Shown: positions 1 to 9,083 of the stretch, piece by piece
How positions within the stretch are numbered: the stretch's first letter is position 1
How the letters are laid out: every line of letters begins with the position of its first letter
NCBI GenBank assembly: GCA_028280485.1
Contig: JANQLS010000085.1
Location: 62,001-126,000, forward strand
Source: Planctomycetota bacterium
GTDB lineage: Bacteria; Planctomycetota; UBA8108; JACQVS01
Reading direction: 5' to 3'
DNA: 64,000 nt
Position numbers and translations under genes: made by a program
Notes under the pieces: model-generated
The model's database searches: none
What the model was told of the DNA's origin: nothing
The model's input: only the letters and a program-made list of their open reading frames with translations

Positions 1-121
1 GGGGATCCAAATCGACGAGCAAGACCCGTTTGCCGCTTTGGGCTAATGCGGCACCAAGATTAACGGTGCAAGTGGTTTTACCCACCCCACCTTTTTGATT
101 CATGAAAGCAATGCGTCGCAG
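1..121 (-). CDS. ParA/Soj-family ATPase, N-terminal fragment
   Basis: Reading leftwards, the strand encodes RRIAFMNQKGGVGKTTCTVN followed by LGAALAQSGKRVLLVDLDP. This is the deviant Walker A motif and following strand of ParA/Soj/MinD-type ATPases, which act in DNA or protein-complex positioning. The window edge truncates the gene after about 40 codons. The most family-like start is a CTG codon at 121-119, preceded by GAGG-like bases and by an in-frame stop about five codons upstream. An ATG at 103 would begin directly at MNQKGG and shorten the first beta strand. It is distinct from the parA at 31.3 kb, so the genome has at least two such ATPases. Whether it is Soj-like or a different positioning ATPase cannot be told from this fragment. 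Confidence 0.85.
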   Translation of the reverse strand, partial: MRRIAFMNQKGGVGKTTCTVNLGAALAQSGKRVLLVDLDP

Positions 122-175
122 GGTACACCTCGCTTAGGTTTAAATGTCTAATTCTCGTGGACGATTTTCCCACCG

Positions 176-201
176 GGCCAAACTCTTACGAGTTCGGCTA
201 C
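176..201. repeat. Single arm of the GCCGAACTT palindromic repeat (family D)
   Basis: GGCCAAACTC followed by GAGTTCGGCTAC is a copy of the self-complementary word also found at 27363-27481 and 43909-43971. Only one arm is present here, upstream of the aldo/keto reductase-like gene. Confidence 0.6.
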
Positions 202-272
202 ACTTTTCGGATACGATCTAGACCATAGTTCAATGCGTGATTCTTGTAAAGGTCGATATTTATTCTTAAGAA

Positions 273-1103
273 ATGTCTGAGCCAAAAATTCAATCACATA
301 TCGAATTCCCCTCATTAGGAGAAGTTTGTCGATTAGGTTTAGCGACTCGAGGAAATACGAAACTCGACCCCGAGGATGTTTTATATGCCATAGAATGGGG
401 TATCAATTTTTTAAATTGGTGTGGCTACGACGACGGAATTGCAAAAGCGGTTCAACAACTGGGTTCTAAACGAAACGAAGTCGCTGTTTCTTTGCAGCTT
501 CGGGCGAAGTCAGTTGAAGAAGCTAAGCGAGAATTAGACGACTATCTTCAGCTTTTGGGGACGGATCACATTGAACTCATCACCCATTACTACGTGGAAG
601 GACCTTCCGATTGGAATGGTTTAACGCAAGAACAAAGCGTGCGCAGTTATCTTGAACAATTGAAGGCGCAAGGGATCATTCAAGCGATCGGGATCACCAC
701 TCACGATCGCGACTTAGCGGGAGAAGTCGCGCGAATGAAAGAAGTCGATGCGGTGATGGTTCGTTACAATGCCGCTCACCGCGGAGCTCAAGAGCAGATT
801 TTTCCGTATACCCATCAGAACCAAGTTCCAGTGATCGCCTATACCGCACTGCGTTGGGGAAAATTGTTGGAGTCGACTCCCGATGATCCCCACGGCTTCA
901 ATCCCCCCGCCGCTCCTTCTTGGTATAAATACGTTCTCGAAAATCCAGCAGTCGATCTTTGCCTCTTCGCCCCAAATGGGAGGAACGAATTGATGGAGAA
1001 CTTGGATGAAATTCAAAATTGGGAGCCATTAGATCCAAATCTCAAGCTTGAGATGGAAGCTCACGGTGATCGAGTGCGGCAAGCTCACCGTTATTTTCCT
1101 TAG
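273..1103 (+). CDS. Aldo/keto-reductase-like protein
   Basis: The 276-residue protein has the length and strand/helix pattern of a short aldo/keto reductase, a cytoplasmic NAD(P)H-dependent carbonyl reductase TIM barrel. The segment EWGINFLNWCGYDDG occupies the place of the family motif GINFFDTA..YG, ITHYYVEG the catalytic-His strand, and GITTHDRDLA the following GxSxH-like strand. The catalytic aspartate of the classical tetrad appears to be asparagine here, and the position of the usual ATK lysine reads as SLQ. The protein may therefore use altered chemistry or not be a classical reductase. The patches VRYNAAHRGAQEQIFP and YTALRWGKLL look like conserved subfamily signatures, so the changes are probably a subfamily trait rather than decay. 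No strong ribosome-binding site precedes the ATG. Confidence 0.75.
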   Translation: MSEPKIQSHIEFPSLGEVCRLGLATRGNTKLDPEDVLYAIEWGINFLNWCGYDDGIAKAVQQLGSKRNEVAVSLQLRAKSVEEAKRELDDYLQLLGTDHIELITHYYVEGPSDWNGLTQEQSVRSYLEQLKAQGIIQAIGITTHDRDLAGEVARMKEVDAVMVRYNAAHRGAQEQIFPYTHQNQVPVIAYTALRWGKLLESTPDDPHGFNPPAAPSWYKYVLENPAVDLCLFAPNGRNELMENLDEIQNWEPLDPNLKLEMEAHGDRVRQAHRYFP

Positions 1104-1157
1104 AGAGTCAGAGAATCTGAGCTGACAGACTTCGGTTTTATAAGTTCCTCGATCAGA

Positions 1158-1310
1158 TTAACTAGCCCGGAGCGTGAGCGACGGGACATTTGAAAGTTAC
1201 TCTAAAGTGTTTAGTGGGTGAGATCTAAATACCTTATTTTCCATGAACTGCTAGATGATTTAAGAATTCTACAGGACAGGATCCCGTCGCTGACGCTCCG
1301 GGCTAGTTAA
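1158..1310. repeat. MITE-like element, family A copy 1
   Basis: Terminal inverted repeats of about 28 bp flank about 95 bp. The left arm begins TTAACTAGCCCGGAGCG and the right arm ends CGCTCCGGGCTAGTTAA. Related copies lie at 12013, 16911, 25980, 39641 and 44963. The interior (AAAGTGTTTAGTGGGTG...) is recognisably related to the interiors of the 16.9 and 39.6 kb copies. No coding capacity is seen, so mobilisation would need a transposase from elsewhere. Confidence 0.8.
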
Positions 1311-1445
1311 CGGAGTTCTTAAAAATGAACAACCTTCCCCAGACACCTTTTCCCTGCGCTCTGATTGTGTAAAATACTGGGCCCACATTTGGGTGCTCAA
1401 TTTTGGAGCCCCCCACTAACTAGCAAAATGGAAAGGTGTTCAAAA

Positions 1446-2867
1446 ATGAAGCCAGTGACATTGGGACTCATCATCGGAAATCGTGGTTTTTTCCCAAGCC
1501 ATCTCTGTGAATCAGGCCGAAAAAGTATACTCGACGTTTTAGAGAAAGCCGGATTCAAAGTCATCACCTTAGGTGTCGACGAAACAGAATTTGGAAGTAT
1601 CGAAAGCCTTGAAGACGCCAGGAAATGTGGCGCTCTCTTTAAGAAGCATGCCGAAGAAATTGATGGTGTTCTCGTTACTCTTCCTAATTTCGGTGACGAA
1701 AAAGCAGTCGCCAATGCCCTTCGCTGGTCGGGTTTGAGAGTTCCCGTCTTGGTTCACGCATTTGCTGATGATGCAGCGAACATGATGATCACGGATCGTC
1801 GTGACAGCTTCTGCGGAAAGATGTCGGTTTGCAACAACTTGACTCAATACGAAATTCCTTTCAGCTTAACCTCGCTTCACACCTGTGATCCTACGAGCGC
1901 CTCCTTCGCTGGAGACTTGGCTCGATTCGATGCCATCTGTAGAGTCGTTCGATCAGTTAGAAACCTTCGAATCGGTGCCTTGGGCGCGAGACCTCAAGCT
2001 TTCAACACCGTGCGTTACAGTGAAAAGTTGCTTGAGAACCACGGTATCAGTGTTGAAACATTAGACTTGTTCGAGTTTTTCGGTTGGGTTGAAAAAGAAA
2101 AAGACGACTCTGCAATCGTCCTTAAAAAGCTTGAAGAAATTAAAAACTATGTCGACACCAGCACGGTCGACGCCGCAGCTCTTCTCAAGATGGCGAAGTT
2201 TGGCGCCATTTTAGATCAGTGGATGAAAGACGCTGATCTTCAATGTACAGCGGTACAATGTTGGACAGCAATGGAAGAGTTCTTTGGTGTCGTTCCCTGT
2301 ACGATCATGAGTATGTTGAGTAACGGTCTGTTGCCCAGTGCTTGTGAAGTCGACGTCATGGGAACCTTGGCGATGCACATCTTGGCTCAAGCCAGTAACA
2401 AGATCAGTGCCTTAGTCGATTGGAATAACAACTACGGCGATGATCCCGACAAGGGAGTGGTCTTCCACTGTAGTAACCTTCCCAAAGATATCTTCAGGGA
2501 AAGCGGTGAAGGAAGCCCAGTGATGGACTACCAAGAGATCCTCGCAGGTTCGGTCGGAAAAGAAAACTCTTACGGAACCATCGTCGGCCGTATCGCCGCT
2601 GCTCCTTTCACTTACTTGAGAGTAGGAACTGACGACACCTTAGGGTCGATGCGAGCTTACGTGGGTGAAGGAAAATTCACCGATGACACGCTCCTCAGTT
2701 TTGGTGGATATGGAGTCGTCGAAGTGCCTCGCTTCCAAGAGCTCCTCAAGTTCATCTGCGAAAATGGCTTCGAGCACCACGTAACGGTCAATCCCTCGCT
2801 GACGGGAGCCGCCGTGGCTGAAGCACTAGATCGATACCTCGGTTGGGATCTCTATCATCACGAGTAG
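1446..2867 (+). CDS. L-fucose/L-arabinose isomerase-family protein
   Basis: This 473-residue cytoplasmic protein resembles the fucose/arabinose isomerase superfamily, which interconverts aldose and ketose sugars with a divalent metal. The N-terminal half has alternating strand/helix segments such as TLGLIIGNRGFFP and IDGVLVTLPNFGDE. The C-terminal half carries SALVDWNNNYGDD and VVFHCSNLP, the region that supplies metal and substrate contacts in this superfamily. The ATG at 1446 is preferred because AAAGGTG lies about 8 bases upstream; an in-frame ATG at 1428 and further upstream codons lack such a site and would add unrelated residues. The gene stands alone between two repeat clusters. The natural sugar cannot be inferred. 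Confidence 0.8.
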   Translation: MKPVTLGLIIGNRGFFPSHLCESGRKSILDVLEKAGFKVITLGVDETEFGSIESLEDARKCGALFKKHAEEIDGVLVTLPNFGDEKAVANALRWSGLRVPVLVHAFADDAANMMITDRRDSFCGKMSVCNNLTQYEIPFSLTSLHTCDPTSASFAGDLARFDAICRVVRSVRNLRIGALGARPQAFNTVRYSEKLLENHGISVETLDLFEFFGWVEKEKDDSAIVLKKLEEIKNYVDTSTVDAAALLKMAKFGAILDQWMKDADLQCTAVQCWTAMEEFFGVVPCTIMSMLSNGLLPSACEVDVMGTLAMHILAQASNKISALVDWNNNYGDDPDKGVVFHCSNLPKDIFRESGEGSPVMDYQEILAGSVGKENSYGTIVGRIAAAPFTYLRVGTDDTLGSMRAYVGEGKFTDDTLLSFGGYGVVEVPRFQELLKFICENGFEHHVTVNPSLTGAAVAEALDRYLGWDLYHHE

Positions 2868-2938
2868 ACCATTTCGCTTCTGCGTAGCTACGCTCGCGAA
2901 TGGTGAAATATAAGGCTAAATACCTTGTTCAGGGTGAG

Positions 2939-3022
2939 GCCTGGGACAAGCCCAGGCGCTACAGAAGACTTTTATGTAGTTAAAATAAAGTAAAACCTGT
3001 AGCGCCACCCCTTGTGGGTGGC
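2939..3022. repeat. Intergenic compound palindrome (family G)
   Basis: Three nested inverted repeats are visible: GCCTGGG/CCCAGGC at 2939-2957, GCGCTACAG at 2956-2964 opposite CTGTAGCGC at 2997-3005, and GCCACCC/GGGTGGC at 3004-3022. Just upstream, 2868-2907 holds another imperfect palindrome around TGCGTAGCTACGCT. This looks like a REP-type unit, seen once in this window. Confidence 0.5.
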
Positions 3023-3098
3023 CATTCAGAAAAAACCTAAACAATCTAAAATGAAAGATTTAGAACTGTTTCACCTCAGAGTTTTGAATTAACTATAG

Positions 3099-3138
3099 AG
3101 ACCGTTTGAACCCAGAAGCTCAAACGGTCTTTTTTTTT
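3099..3138 (+). terminator. Rho-independent terminator
   Basis: An 11-bp stem (AGACCGTTTGA/TCAAACGGTCT) with a 10-base loop is followed by nine T residues. It lies 230 bases after the isomerase-like gene and is the first good terminator for it. Confidence 0.85.
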
Positions 3139-3684
3139 AGCTAAACACTTACTGACTAAGAATTAACCTTATTCTTCAAGCTTTATAAAGATCAGGTAAA
3201 TAAAACCCCTTTAGATTACTTGCGACAGATTGTCATCTGCCAGTAGAATTGAGGTTTATTTAGTATTTGGGAAACTTATAAACTCAGGTCTCAAGCTACC
3301 GGTCATTTCAAGACGGGGCCCTGCCGGCTTCTGGCTGTACGCTTGTATATCAAAAAGAGTTAGAGGTTTTTCCAATACGGTCGTTTGCACGCATCACCTC
3401 TATCTTTTCGGGTCTAGTGAGGTGAAATGAAATAGATTCAAGGCGTATTGTTTTGACTCAATTTCAGTACGACTTTCATGTACTCAGGGTCGCATTCGCA
3501 ATTCTGTGAATCGTTGGGGGCATTCCTGCTAACTGCTGAAGGTACCAATCCATCTTCTATAGAGGGGTTGTATCTCTTTGGTTTTTATGCGGGGATTCAT
3601 AAATTGTATCTATACATCTGTGTTGGGTTACTCAATACATTAAGGTCGATCGGACCTTAAATTAATTTAAGGAGATAGAGGTAG
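3139..3684. other. Non-coding upstream region of the giant CotH gene
   Basis: This stretch of about 545 bases has no convincing gene; the short open frames in it have no recognisable product and no ribosome-binding site. Its 3' end carries the TTAAGGTC hairpin described separately and the ribosome-binding site TTAAGGAG. It probably contains the promoter and a long 5' leader for the gene starting at 3685. Confidence 0.5.
3640..3660 (+). promoter_or_regulatory. Inverted repeat just upstream of the CotH gene ribosome-binding site
   Basis: TTAAGGTC and GACCTTAA form a perfect 8-bp inverted repeat around GATCG, ending about 25 bases before the ATG at 3685. It could be a repressor operator or a leader hairpin. 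The assignment is inferred from position and symmetry only. Confidence 0.35.
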
Positions 3685-6600
3685 ATGGTCACTTCCTCAA
3701 ACCGCGCATGGCACAAAATCTTGTGTCTTCTAGCTGTCACCTTCGTGCTTCCTCAGTGGGCAGCTGGTTTAACGATTACCGAAATTATGTACAACCCTCC
3801 GGGGGCAGATGAAGCGCTGCAGTACATCGAGATTCACAATGAACTCAAAGATCCCTTTGATATCACGGGTTTCTACTTTAGTTCTGGGATCACGTTCCGT
3901 TTTGATCAACGCAAGATCATGCGCCCCAAAGAGTATATCGTGATCGCAGCTGATGCTGATCGAGTTCGAGCTTTTTACGACATCAGTGTCTACGGAGCTT
4001 GGCTGGCAAGCACGAGCTTAGATAATGGTGGTGAACGGATCACCATTTCGAATGCTTCTGGAGTCGTTCAAACGACAGTTCGTTATAACGACCGCGGTAA
4101 ATGGCCTGCTGGAGCCGATGGCACGGGACATTCATTAGAGATCGAAGATGTCTTTGGCGAACAAGATGATCCCGACAACTGGAGTATCTCACGAGAACGC
4201 TTTGGAACTCCCGGTAAGGCGAATCGAGTCAGTGACGACAAGATCCCCGTTGAGATCAATGAAGGATTTTTCTTCACCGCTAATTCAGCAGATCGTTGGA
4301 TTGAACTTTATAACGATAGTTTAGAAGAGGTCGATATCTCGGGCTATCACATCACAACCCAGCGCTCCAATTTGACCGAATTTAAAATTCCAGAAGGAAC
4401 GAAGATCGGCCCCAGAAAACACTTGGTTTTCAATGGTGCTGACTTAGGAGTTTCTTTTGATCCCGACGATGGAAATCGAATTTTTACGGCCATCACCACT
4501 CCCGATGGTGAAGCCGTCGTCAATGCCTATATTTTTGCTCCTCGTCTTGAGGGGATGAGTGAATCACGAATTCCTGATGGTTCAAAGGACTGGCAAGACG
4601 CTGCTGATATGACCCCTGGCCAGGTGAACTCTACTTCAGCTCCTACTTCAATTGTGATCAACGAGATCAGTTATCACTCGATTCAAAATGATCGCAATCG
4701 TGAGTTTATTGAACTGTATAACCGAGGAACTGAAGAAGTAGATTTATCGGGTTGGGTTTTCAATGAAGGTATTCGTTACACGATTCCTCAAGGAACCATG
4801 CTCGGTGCAGATAAGTATCTCGTCATCGCTTTCAATCCTGAATTCATTCGAGAAACTTACGAATTAGATGCTTCTCAAGTCATCGGTCCTCAAACTGAAG
4901 AAGCGATCGAAGCTTTTGGTACTTTAGCCAATGGCGGAGAGAGAATCGTTCTGGTCGACCAGCTCACTCGGATTGCGGATCAAGTCCGCTATCACGATGG
5001 AGGTGAGTGGCCCATCTGGGCTGACGCTCACGGTTCTACTTTAGAACTTATCGATCCTAAGCAAGACAACTCTTTCGCTTCTGCTTGGGATGCGAGCGAT
5101 GACTCTGCCAAAGCAGAAGTCACTGAAATCAGTTACCAAGGTCAATTCTACTCAGCTGGTGAACAAGAGTTCCATCTCGTTCTCAACAGTGAGGGAATGG
5201 CGATGGTGGATAACATCAACATGTTCAGCCGCGTCGTTGCCCTTGAGGTTTTAGAAGAAGTCGTGCCCTTCGGAGGAGAGTGGAAATACTTTGTGGGTAC
5301 GGAACAACCCGGTGGTGATTTAACTTCTTGGCGTCAATCCGACTTTGATGATGCCGATTGGAGAAGTGGTCCTGCACCTATCGGTTACTCGCGACGTTGG
5401 GAAGATGGTGTCGGAACTTTCCTTGAAGAAGAGGTCAAAGGCATCGCGACTTCTTACTTCCTTCGTCGAGATTATGACCTCGGTGATATCAGTCGCCTCA
5501 GCTCCTTGATCTTAGAAGCTGACTTCGATGATGGATTTGCTCTCTTTGTGAATGGAGAGCAGGTCGCCCTCGTCAACATGAATCAAAATGAGTTGACTCA
5601 TGACTCTGTTTCAAGTGCTTCAGCTTCGAGTGCTCTCGCTGAAGTTGATCTCACGGAACACTTGGGTAAAGCAATTAAATCAGGAGTCAACAAATTCGCC
5701 GTTCAGGTTCACAACCGGTTTTTGAATAGTAACGATATGCTCTTCGATATGAGACTCGTCGACGGTCGTTATGTGAACACCGACGGTGACAACCTCATTG
5801 TCGACGGCGATTTTGAGGACAGCCAAGCAGGGGCTGCGCCGCGCTATCCCCGAAATGGAACCTTGAGAAATTGGACGATCGAAGGTAACCACATTCGTTC
5901 TGGAAGAACGGATAAGGGAGCGCTCGCTGGAACTCACTCACTGAAAATTGTTGCATCCGGTCGTGGAGACAACAAAGTCAACCGAATCGAAACCAGCAAC
6001 TCAGGTCTATCAGGACTTCAAGCGAGAACGAATTATTCGATTTCGTTGTTAGCTAAATGGATCATCGGTTCGCCCGTCTTATTGACTCACGGTGCTTATA
6101 ACTCTCCTGGCGGTACTCCAAACTACGCTGCTTCTCACCAGTTGAAGGTGCCAGCGAAATTAGGTTCGCCCGGAATGATCAATACGGTTACCGAACGATT
6201 GAGCGACCAAGCTCGCACTGTCAATATGGGACCTGTGATCACAAAGGTAAGGCAAGCTCATGCATTGCCTCCCGAAGGTACTCCTCAAGTGATTCGCGCT
6301 CGAGTGAGTGATTCGGATGGTGTTACCAAAGTAACTCTTCACTTTGTCATCAACAACGCCGCGGATGAAAATGATCGACCTAATTCAGTGGTGATGACGG
6401 ACCCTGACGGTGACGGTACCTACGAAGGAACCATTCCTGCTCAAGCTCGCCGAGCCAATGTTCTTTATTGGATTGTCGCTGAGGATACCTTGAGCAATTC
6501 GGAACGTTTCCCCGTTGATAACTTAGCAAGAACTCATCCACTCGTCTTAGATCCTGAAATCGCTTACAAGGCGGATCGTAACTTCTTGATGTATCGTCAC

Positions 6601-8313
6601 GACGCACGCGCTCCGGCGACAAATCTTTCGTATCGATTTTGGATGAATAAAGACGATGAGAACTATCTTTCTTCTCGCCGTTTGCTCAGTAATGACTTGT
6701 TGAAAGGTGCTTTTGTTTTCGAAAACGAACGCATCTATCAAGGCGCTCGCGCTCGTTTCTCTGGAAGCCCCTGGGCGCGCCAAGGATGGGGAGGAAGTTT
6801 CAGAGTCAACCTTCCTAAAGATGACCAACTCAAAGGTCGCGTCAAAAAGTTCAACATGGAAGATCACCAAGGATCAGGAGCTCGCGATCCTCGTGAGAGG
6901 ATGTCTCACTATTTGATTCGCCACATCGGAGCCGGATATTACTCGGATCAGTGGTTGGTGAGATTCCAAGTGAACGACCGACTCAATGATTTAAGAGAGC
7001 ATGTCCAAACTCCCAGTCGTGAGTTCCTAAGCCTTTGGGCTCCTGGTGATAGCGACGGTCCCTTCTTCGAAATGGATGACCGCTTCAACATCAATGATGC
7101 TGGAAGTCGTTCGGGACAGTCGGATGGTGTTCTTCAGTATCCTCCTTACAATCAAGCCACCGGAGGAGAAGATAAAGAAACCTATCGTTACTTCTTTACT
7201 TCCCGTGGTGGTAACCCCACTGATAATTACCGCGAACTGATCGACTTCGCGAAAGTCCTCAGTCCCAACGTAACCAACAACCCTGCCTTTGACGATGTCA
7301 TCGAAGACATGGCCAACATCGAAGAGATGATGGGAGTCTGGGCGATTCGTATGAATACCGATGACTGGGATACATGGGGAACCAATCGTGGTAAGAACTG
7401 TTACATTTACTATCCACCGATCGATGGCCGCTGGGTCCTCATCCCTTGGGATTGTGAATTGACTTATGGTAATGCCGGGGCATTCATGCCTCCTTCGATC
7501 AATGCCAATGCTAGCCCCGATTGGAGACCTTCAGGAAAATTCCCTGAAGTGAATCGCTTTATCAATCGTCCTCGAGTGAAACGTGTTCTCTACGGAATCA
7601 TGAACGATATGATCCAACCTGGCGCTGCGTTCACCCGAAACTTCCTTCAGCCTTATTCGACGGAACTCCAACGCATCGGTATGGGAGCTGGAAATGTTGT
7701 TAACTTTGTTGCTAACAGAGCCAATTCATTGGCTACTCGAGTTCGAGGAGTTAATCGAACCTCGATTCAGTTCTCAATCACAACCAATGGTGGAAATGAT
7801 TTTGATTCTGAAGAGCCAGTAGTCATGATTGAAGGGCGAGCACCCGTTGAAGTTCGCACGATCAGCATTATGGTTAACGGTAAGGAAGCTGTTGGTGGTG
7901 ATGCCCAAGCGATCTTCTCAGACGCTTCCGTCGTCGGATGGGAAGCAGAGGTTGCCCTGTCGGGTGGCGTCAACGCGGTTGAATTCATCGCCTTTGATGC
8001 CAACGGCGATATGTTCGGAAGTGACACCATCACCATTACATCTCAGAGCAAGCTCTTCATTCGTGGAGATGCGAATCTAAGTGGCAAGATCGATATCGGT
8101 GACGTGATCGATATTTTCCGCCATGTGGGTCACGGTTACGTGCCCAGTTGTATCGATGCTTGTGACGCGGATGACTCTGGCGACATCAGTATCACGGATG
8201 GTATTCAAGTGATCACCTACCTCTTCTTAAAGGGTGATCCTCTCCCCGATCCCTTCGGGACTCGAGGTGAAGATCCCACTCCGGATGACTTAGGGTGTGA
8301 GGTCGGCCTCTAA
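3685..8313 (+). CDS. Giant secreted lamin-tail / CotH / dockerin-like protein
   Basis: This 1542-residue protein starts with a signal peptide (LCLLAVTFVLPQWAAG) after TTAAGGAG. Three lamin-tail domains follow near residues 28-150, 190-290 and 322-450, each with an ITEIMYNP or INEISYH-like start and an IEL(Y/H)N core. A jelly-roll-like segment lies near 530-690 (DFDDGFALFVNGEQVA), then an Ig-like stretch near 875-925. A CotH-family atypical protein-kinase domain spans about 964-1290 and includes ARFSGSPWARQGWGGSF and IPWDCELTYGN, the latter matching the metal-binding WD motif. Residues 1459-1542 hold two EF-hand-like dockerin repeats (GDANLSGKIDIGD and CDADDSGDISITD), followed by a PLPDPFG..DPTPDDLGC tail common in Planctomycetota secreted proteins. 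CotH proteins phosphorylate surface proteins in spore formers; a similar role here is inference. It is monocistronic with its own terminator. Confidence 0.88.
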   Translation: MVTSSNRAWHKILCLLAVTFVLPQWAAGLTITEIMYNPPGADEALQYIEIHNELKDPFDITGFYFSSGITFRFDQRKIMRPKEYIVIAADADRVRAFYDISVYGAWLASTSLDNGGERITISNASGVVQTTVRYNDRGKWPAGADGTGHSLEIEDVFGEQDDPDNWSISRERFGTPGKANRVSDDKIPVEINEGFFFTANSADRWIELYNDSLEEVDISGYHITTQRSNLTEFKIPEGTKIGPRKHLVFNGADLGVSFDPDDGNRIFTAITTPDGEAVVNAYIFAPRLEGMSESRIPDGSKDWQDAADMTPGQVNSTSAPTSIVINEISYHSIQNDRNREFIELYNRGTEEVDLSGWVFNEGIRYTIPQGTMLGADKYLVIAFNPEFIRETYELDASQVIGPQTEEAIEAFGTLANGGERIVLVDQLTRIADQVRYHDGGEWPIWADAHGSTLELIDPKQDNSFASAWDASDDSAKAEVTEISYQGQFYSAGEQEFHLVLNSEGMAMVDNINMFSRVVALEVLEEVVPFGGEWKYFVGTEQPGGDLTSWRQSDFDDADWRSGPAPIGYSRRWEDGVGTFLEEEVKGIATSYFLRRDYDLGDISRLSSLILEADFDDGFALFVNGEQVALVNMNQNELTHDSVSSASASSALAEVDLTEHLGKAIKSGVNKFAVQVHNRFLNSNDMLFDMRLVDGRYVNTDGDNLIVDGDFEDSQAGAAPRYPRNGTLRNWTIEGNHIRSGRTDKGALAGTHSLKIVASGRGDNKVNRIETSNSGLSGLQARTNYSISLLAKWIIGSPVLLTHGAYNSPGGTPNYAASHQLKVPAKLGSPGMINTVTERLSDQARTVNMGPVITKVRQAHALPPEGTPQVIRARVSDSDGVTKVTLHFVINNAADENDRPNSVVMTDPDGDGTYEGTIPAQARRANVLYWIVAEDTLSNSERFPVDNLARTHPLVLDPEIAYKADRNFLMYRHDARAPATNLSYRFWMNKDDENYLSSRRLLSNDLLKGAFVFENERIYQGARARFSGSPWARQGWGGSFRVNLPKDDQLKGRVKKFNMEDHQGSGARDPRERMSHYLIRHIGAGYYSDQWLVRFQVNDRLNDLREHVQTPSREFLSLWAPGDSDGPFFEMDDRFNINDAGSRSGQSDGVLQYPPYNQATGGEDKETYRYFFTSRGGNPTDNYRELIDFAKVLSPNVTNNPAFDDVIEDMANIEEMMGVWAIRMNTDDWDTWGTNRGKNCYIYYPPIDGRWVLIPWDCELTYGNAGAFMPPSINANASPDWRPSGKFPEVNRFINRPRVKRVLYGIMNDMIQPGAAFTRNFLQPYSTELQRIGMGAGNVVNFVANRANSLATRVRGVNRTSIQFSITTNGGNDFDSEEPVVMIEGRAPVEVRTISIMVNGKEAVGGDAQAIFSDASVVGWEAEVALSGGVNAVEFIAFDANGDMFGSDTITITSQSKLFIRGDANLSGKIDIGDVIDIFRHVGHGYVPSCIDACDADDSGDISITDGIQVITYLFLKGDPLPDPFGTRGEDPTPDDLGCEVGL

Positions 8314-8396
8314 TCCAATTGATTTGGCGTTAATCTTCGATTAATCGATTGTTTTCAAGGACGCTTAATCAGTATTCCTGAACTCAGATTGTTAAT

Positions 8397-8437
8397 CTCC
8401 CCATACTTGTTCGATAGCAGGTATGGGGAGTTTTTTT
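8397..8437 (+). terminator. Rho-independent terminator of the CotH gene
   Basis: CTCCCCATAC pairs with GTATGGGGAG across a 14-base loop and is followed by seven T residues. It lies 84 bases past the stop codon. Confidence 0.9.
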
Positions 8438-8468
8438 AACCTTAATCTCCTCCAACGATCCTTTTCCG

Positions 8469-9083
8469 ATGCTTCTTTCCCCTAAAGTCGATCGCACTCC
8501 TTATTGGGTGTTGATAGCTTCATTTCTTTATGCCGCTCTGCGCTATTCGGTATTTAAAGATGATGTGGGATGGAAGCACACTCCTCTCTTTGTCACGAAT
8601 AAGGCAGCATCGATGGCAGGGATTATATTGATTGGATTGTCTCCACTGCGCTCAACGCAAGAGCTTCGAGCTTCCACCGGTATTCTTGCATTCGGTTTAC
8701 TTTTATTTCATGCCATCGCTTCCACGATATTGTTGAAGCCAGAATACCTGAAGAAGTTTTTCTTAGAGGATGGACGCTTGGGTCCATGGGCCGAAGTTTC
8801 TATCTTCGGTGGTATCACAGCCTTCGTGATTACCTTTTTATTGATGGTGGCGACTTATTCGAAGCGTCCTCCGAATGCCGAAAGCCCTTCCAGTCCTTAC
8901 CGTGGCTGGAATCGCTGTGTGCTCACCTTAGGCATTCTTCATGTTGTCGCGATGAGTTACTTCACTTGGCCTAAATTCGAATCTTGGCCAGCTTACTTGC
9001 CTCCCATATCTCTACTCTCGGCTATCGCAGCCGCTATCCTTCTTGTCATCAGATTCAAAAAACATTTCAAGCCCGAAGTGTAA
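8469..9083 (+). CDS. Six-helix membrane protein, ferric-reductase-like
   Basis: The 204-residue protein has about six hydrophobic helices, including WVLIASFLYAALRYSVF, GIILIGLSPLRS, LAFGLLLFHAIASTILL, FVITFLLMVATYS, VLTLGILHVVAMSYF and LLSAIAAAILLVI. Histidines in the LLFHAIAS and GILHVVAM helices sit where the ferric-reductase-like transmembrane domain (MsrQ/YedZ and NOX relatives) binds haem. A cytoplasmic-membrane b-type cytochrome passing electrons is therefore plausible, but the haem role is inference. No MsrP-like partner is adjacent. The start is the first ATG of the frame and lacks a clear Shine-Dalgarno sequence. It follows the terminator at 8397 and is probably transcribed alone. 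Confidence 0.65.
   Translation: MLLSPKVDRTPYWVLIASFLYAALRYSVFKDDVGWKHTPLFVTNKAASMAGIILIGLSPLRSTQELRASTGILAFGLLLFHAIASTILLKPEYLKKFFLEDGRLGPWAEVSIFGGITAFVITFLLMVATYSKRPPNAESPSSPYRGWNRCVLTLGILHVVAMSYFTWPKFESWPAYLPPISLLSAIAAAILLVIRFKKHFKPEV

Noticed and set aside
3230..3660. Two short open frames before the CotH gene
   Set aside because: No family, signal or start-site support; the region fits a leader or promoter better.
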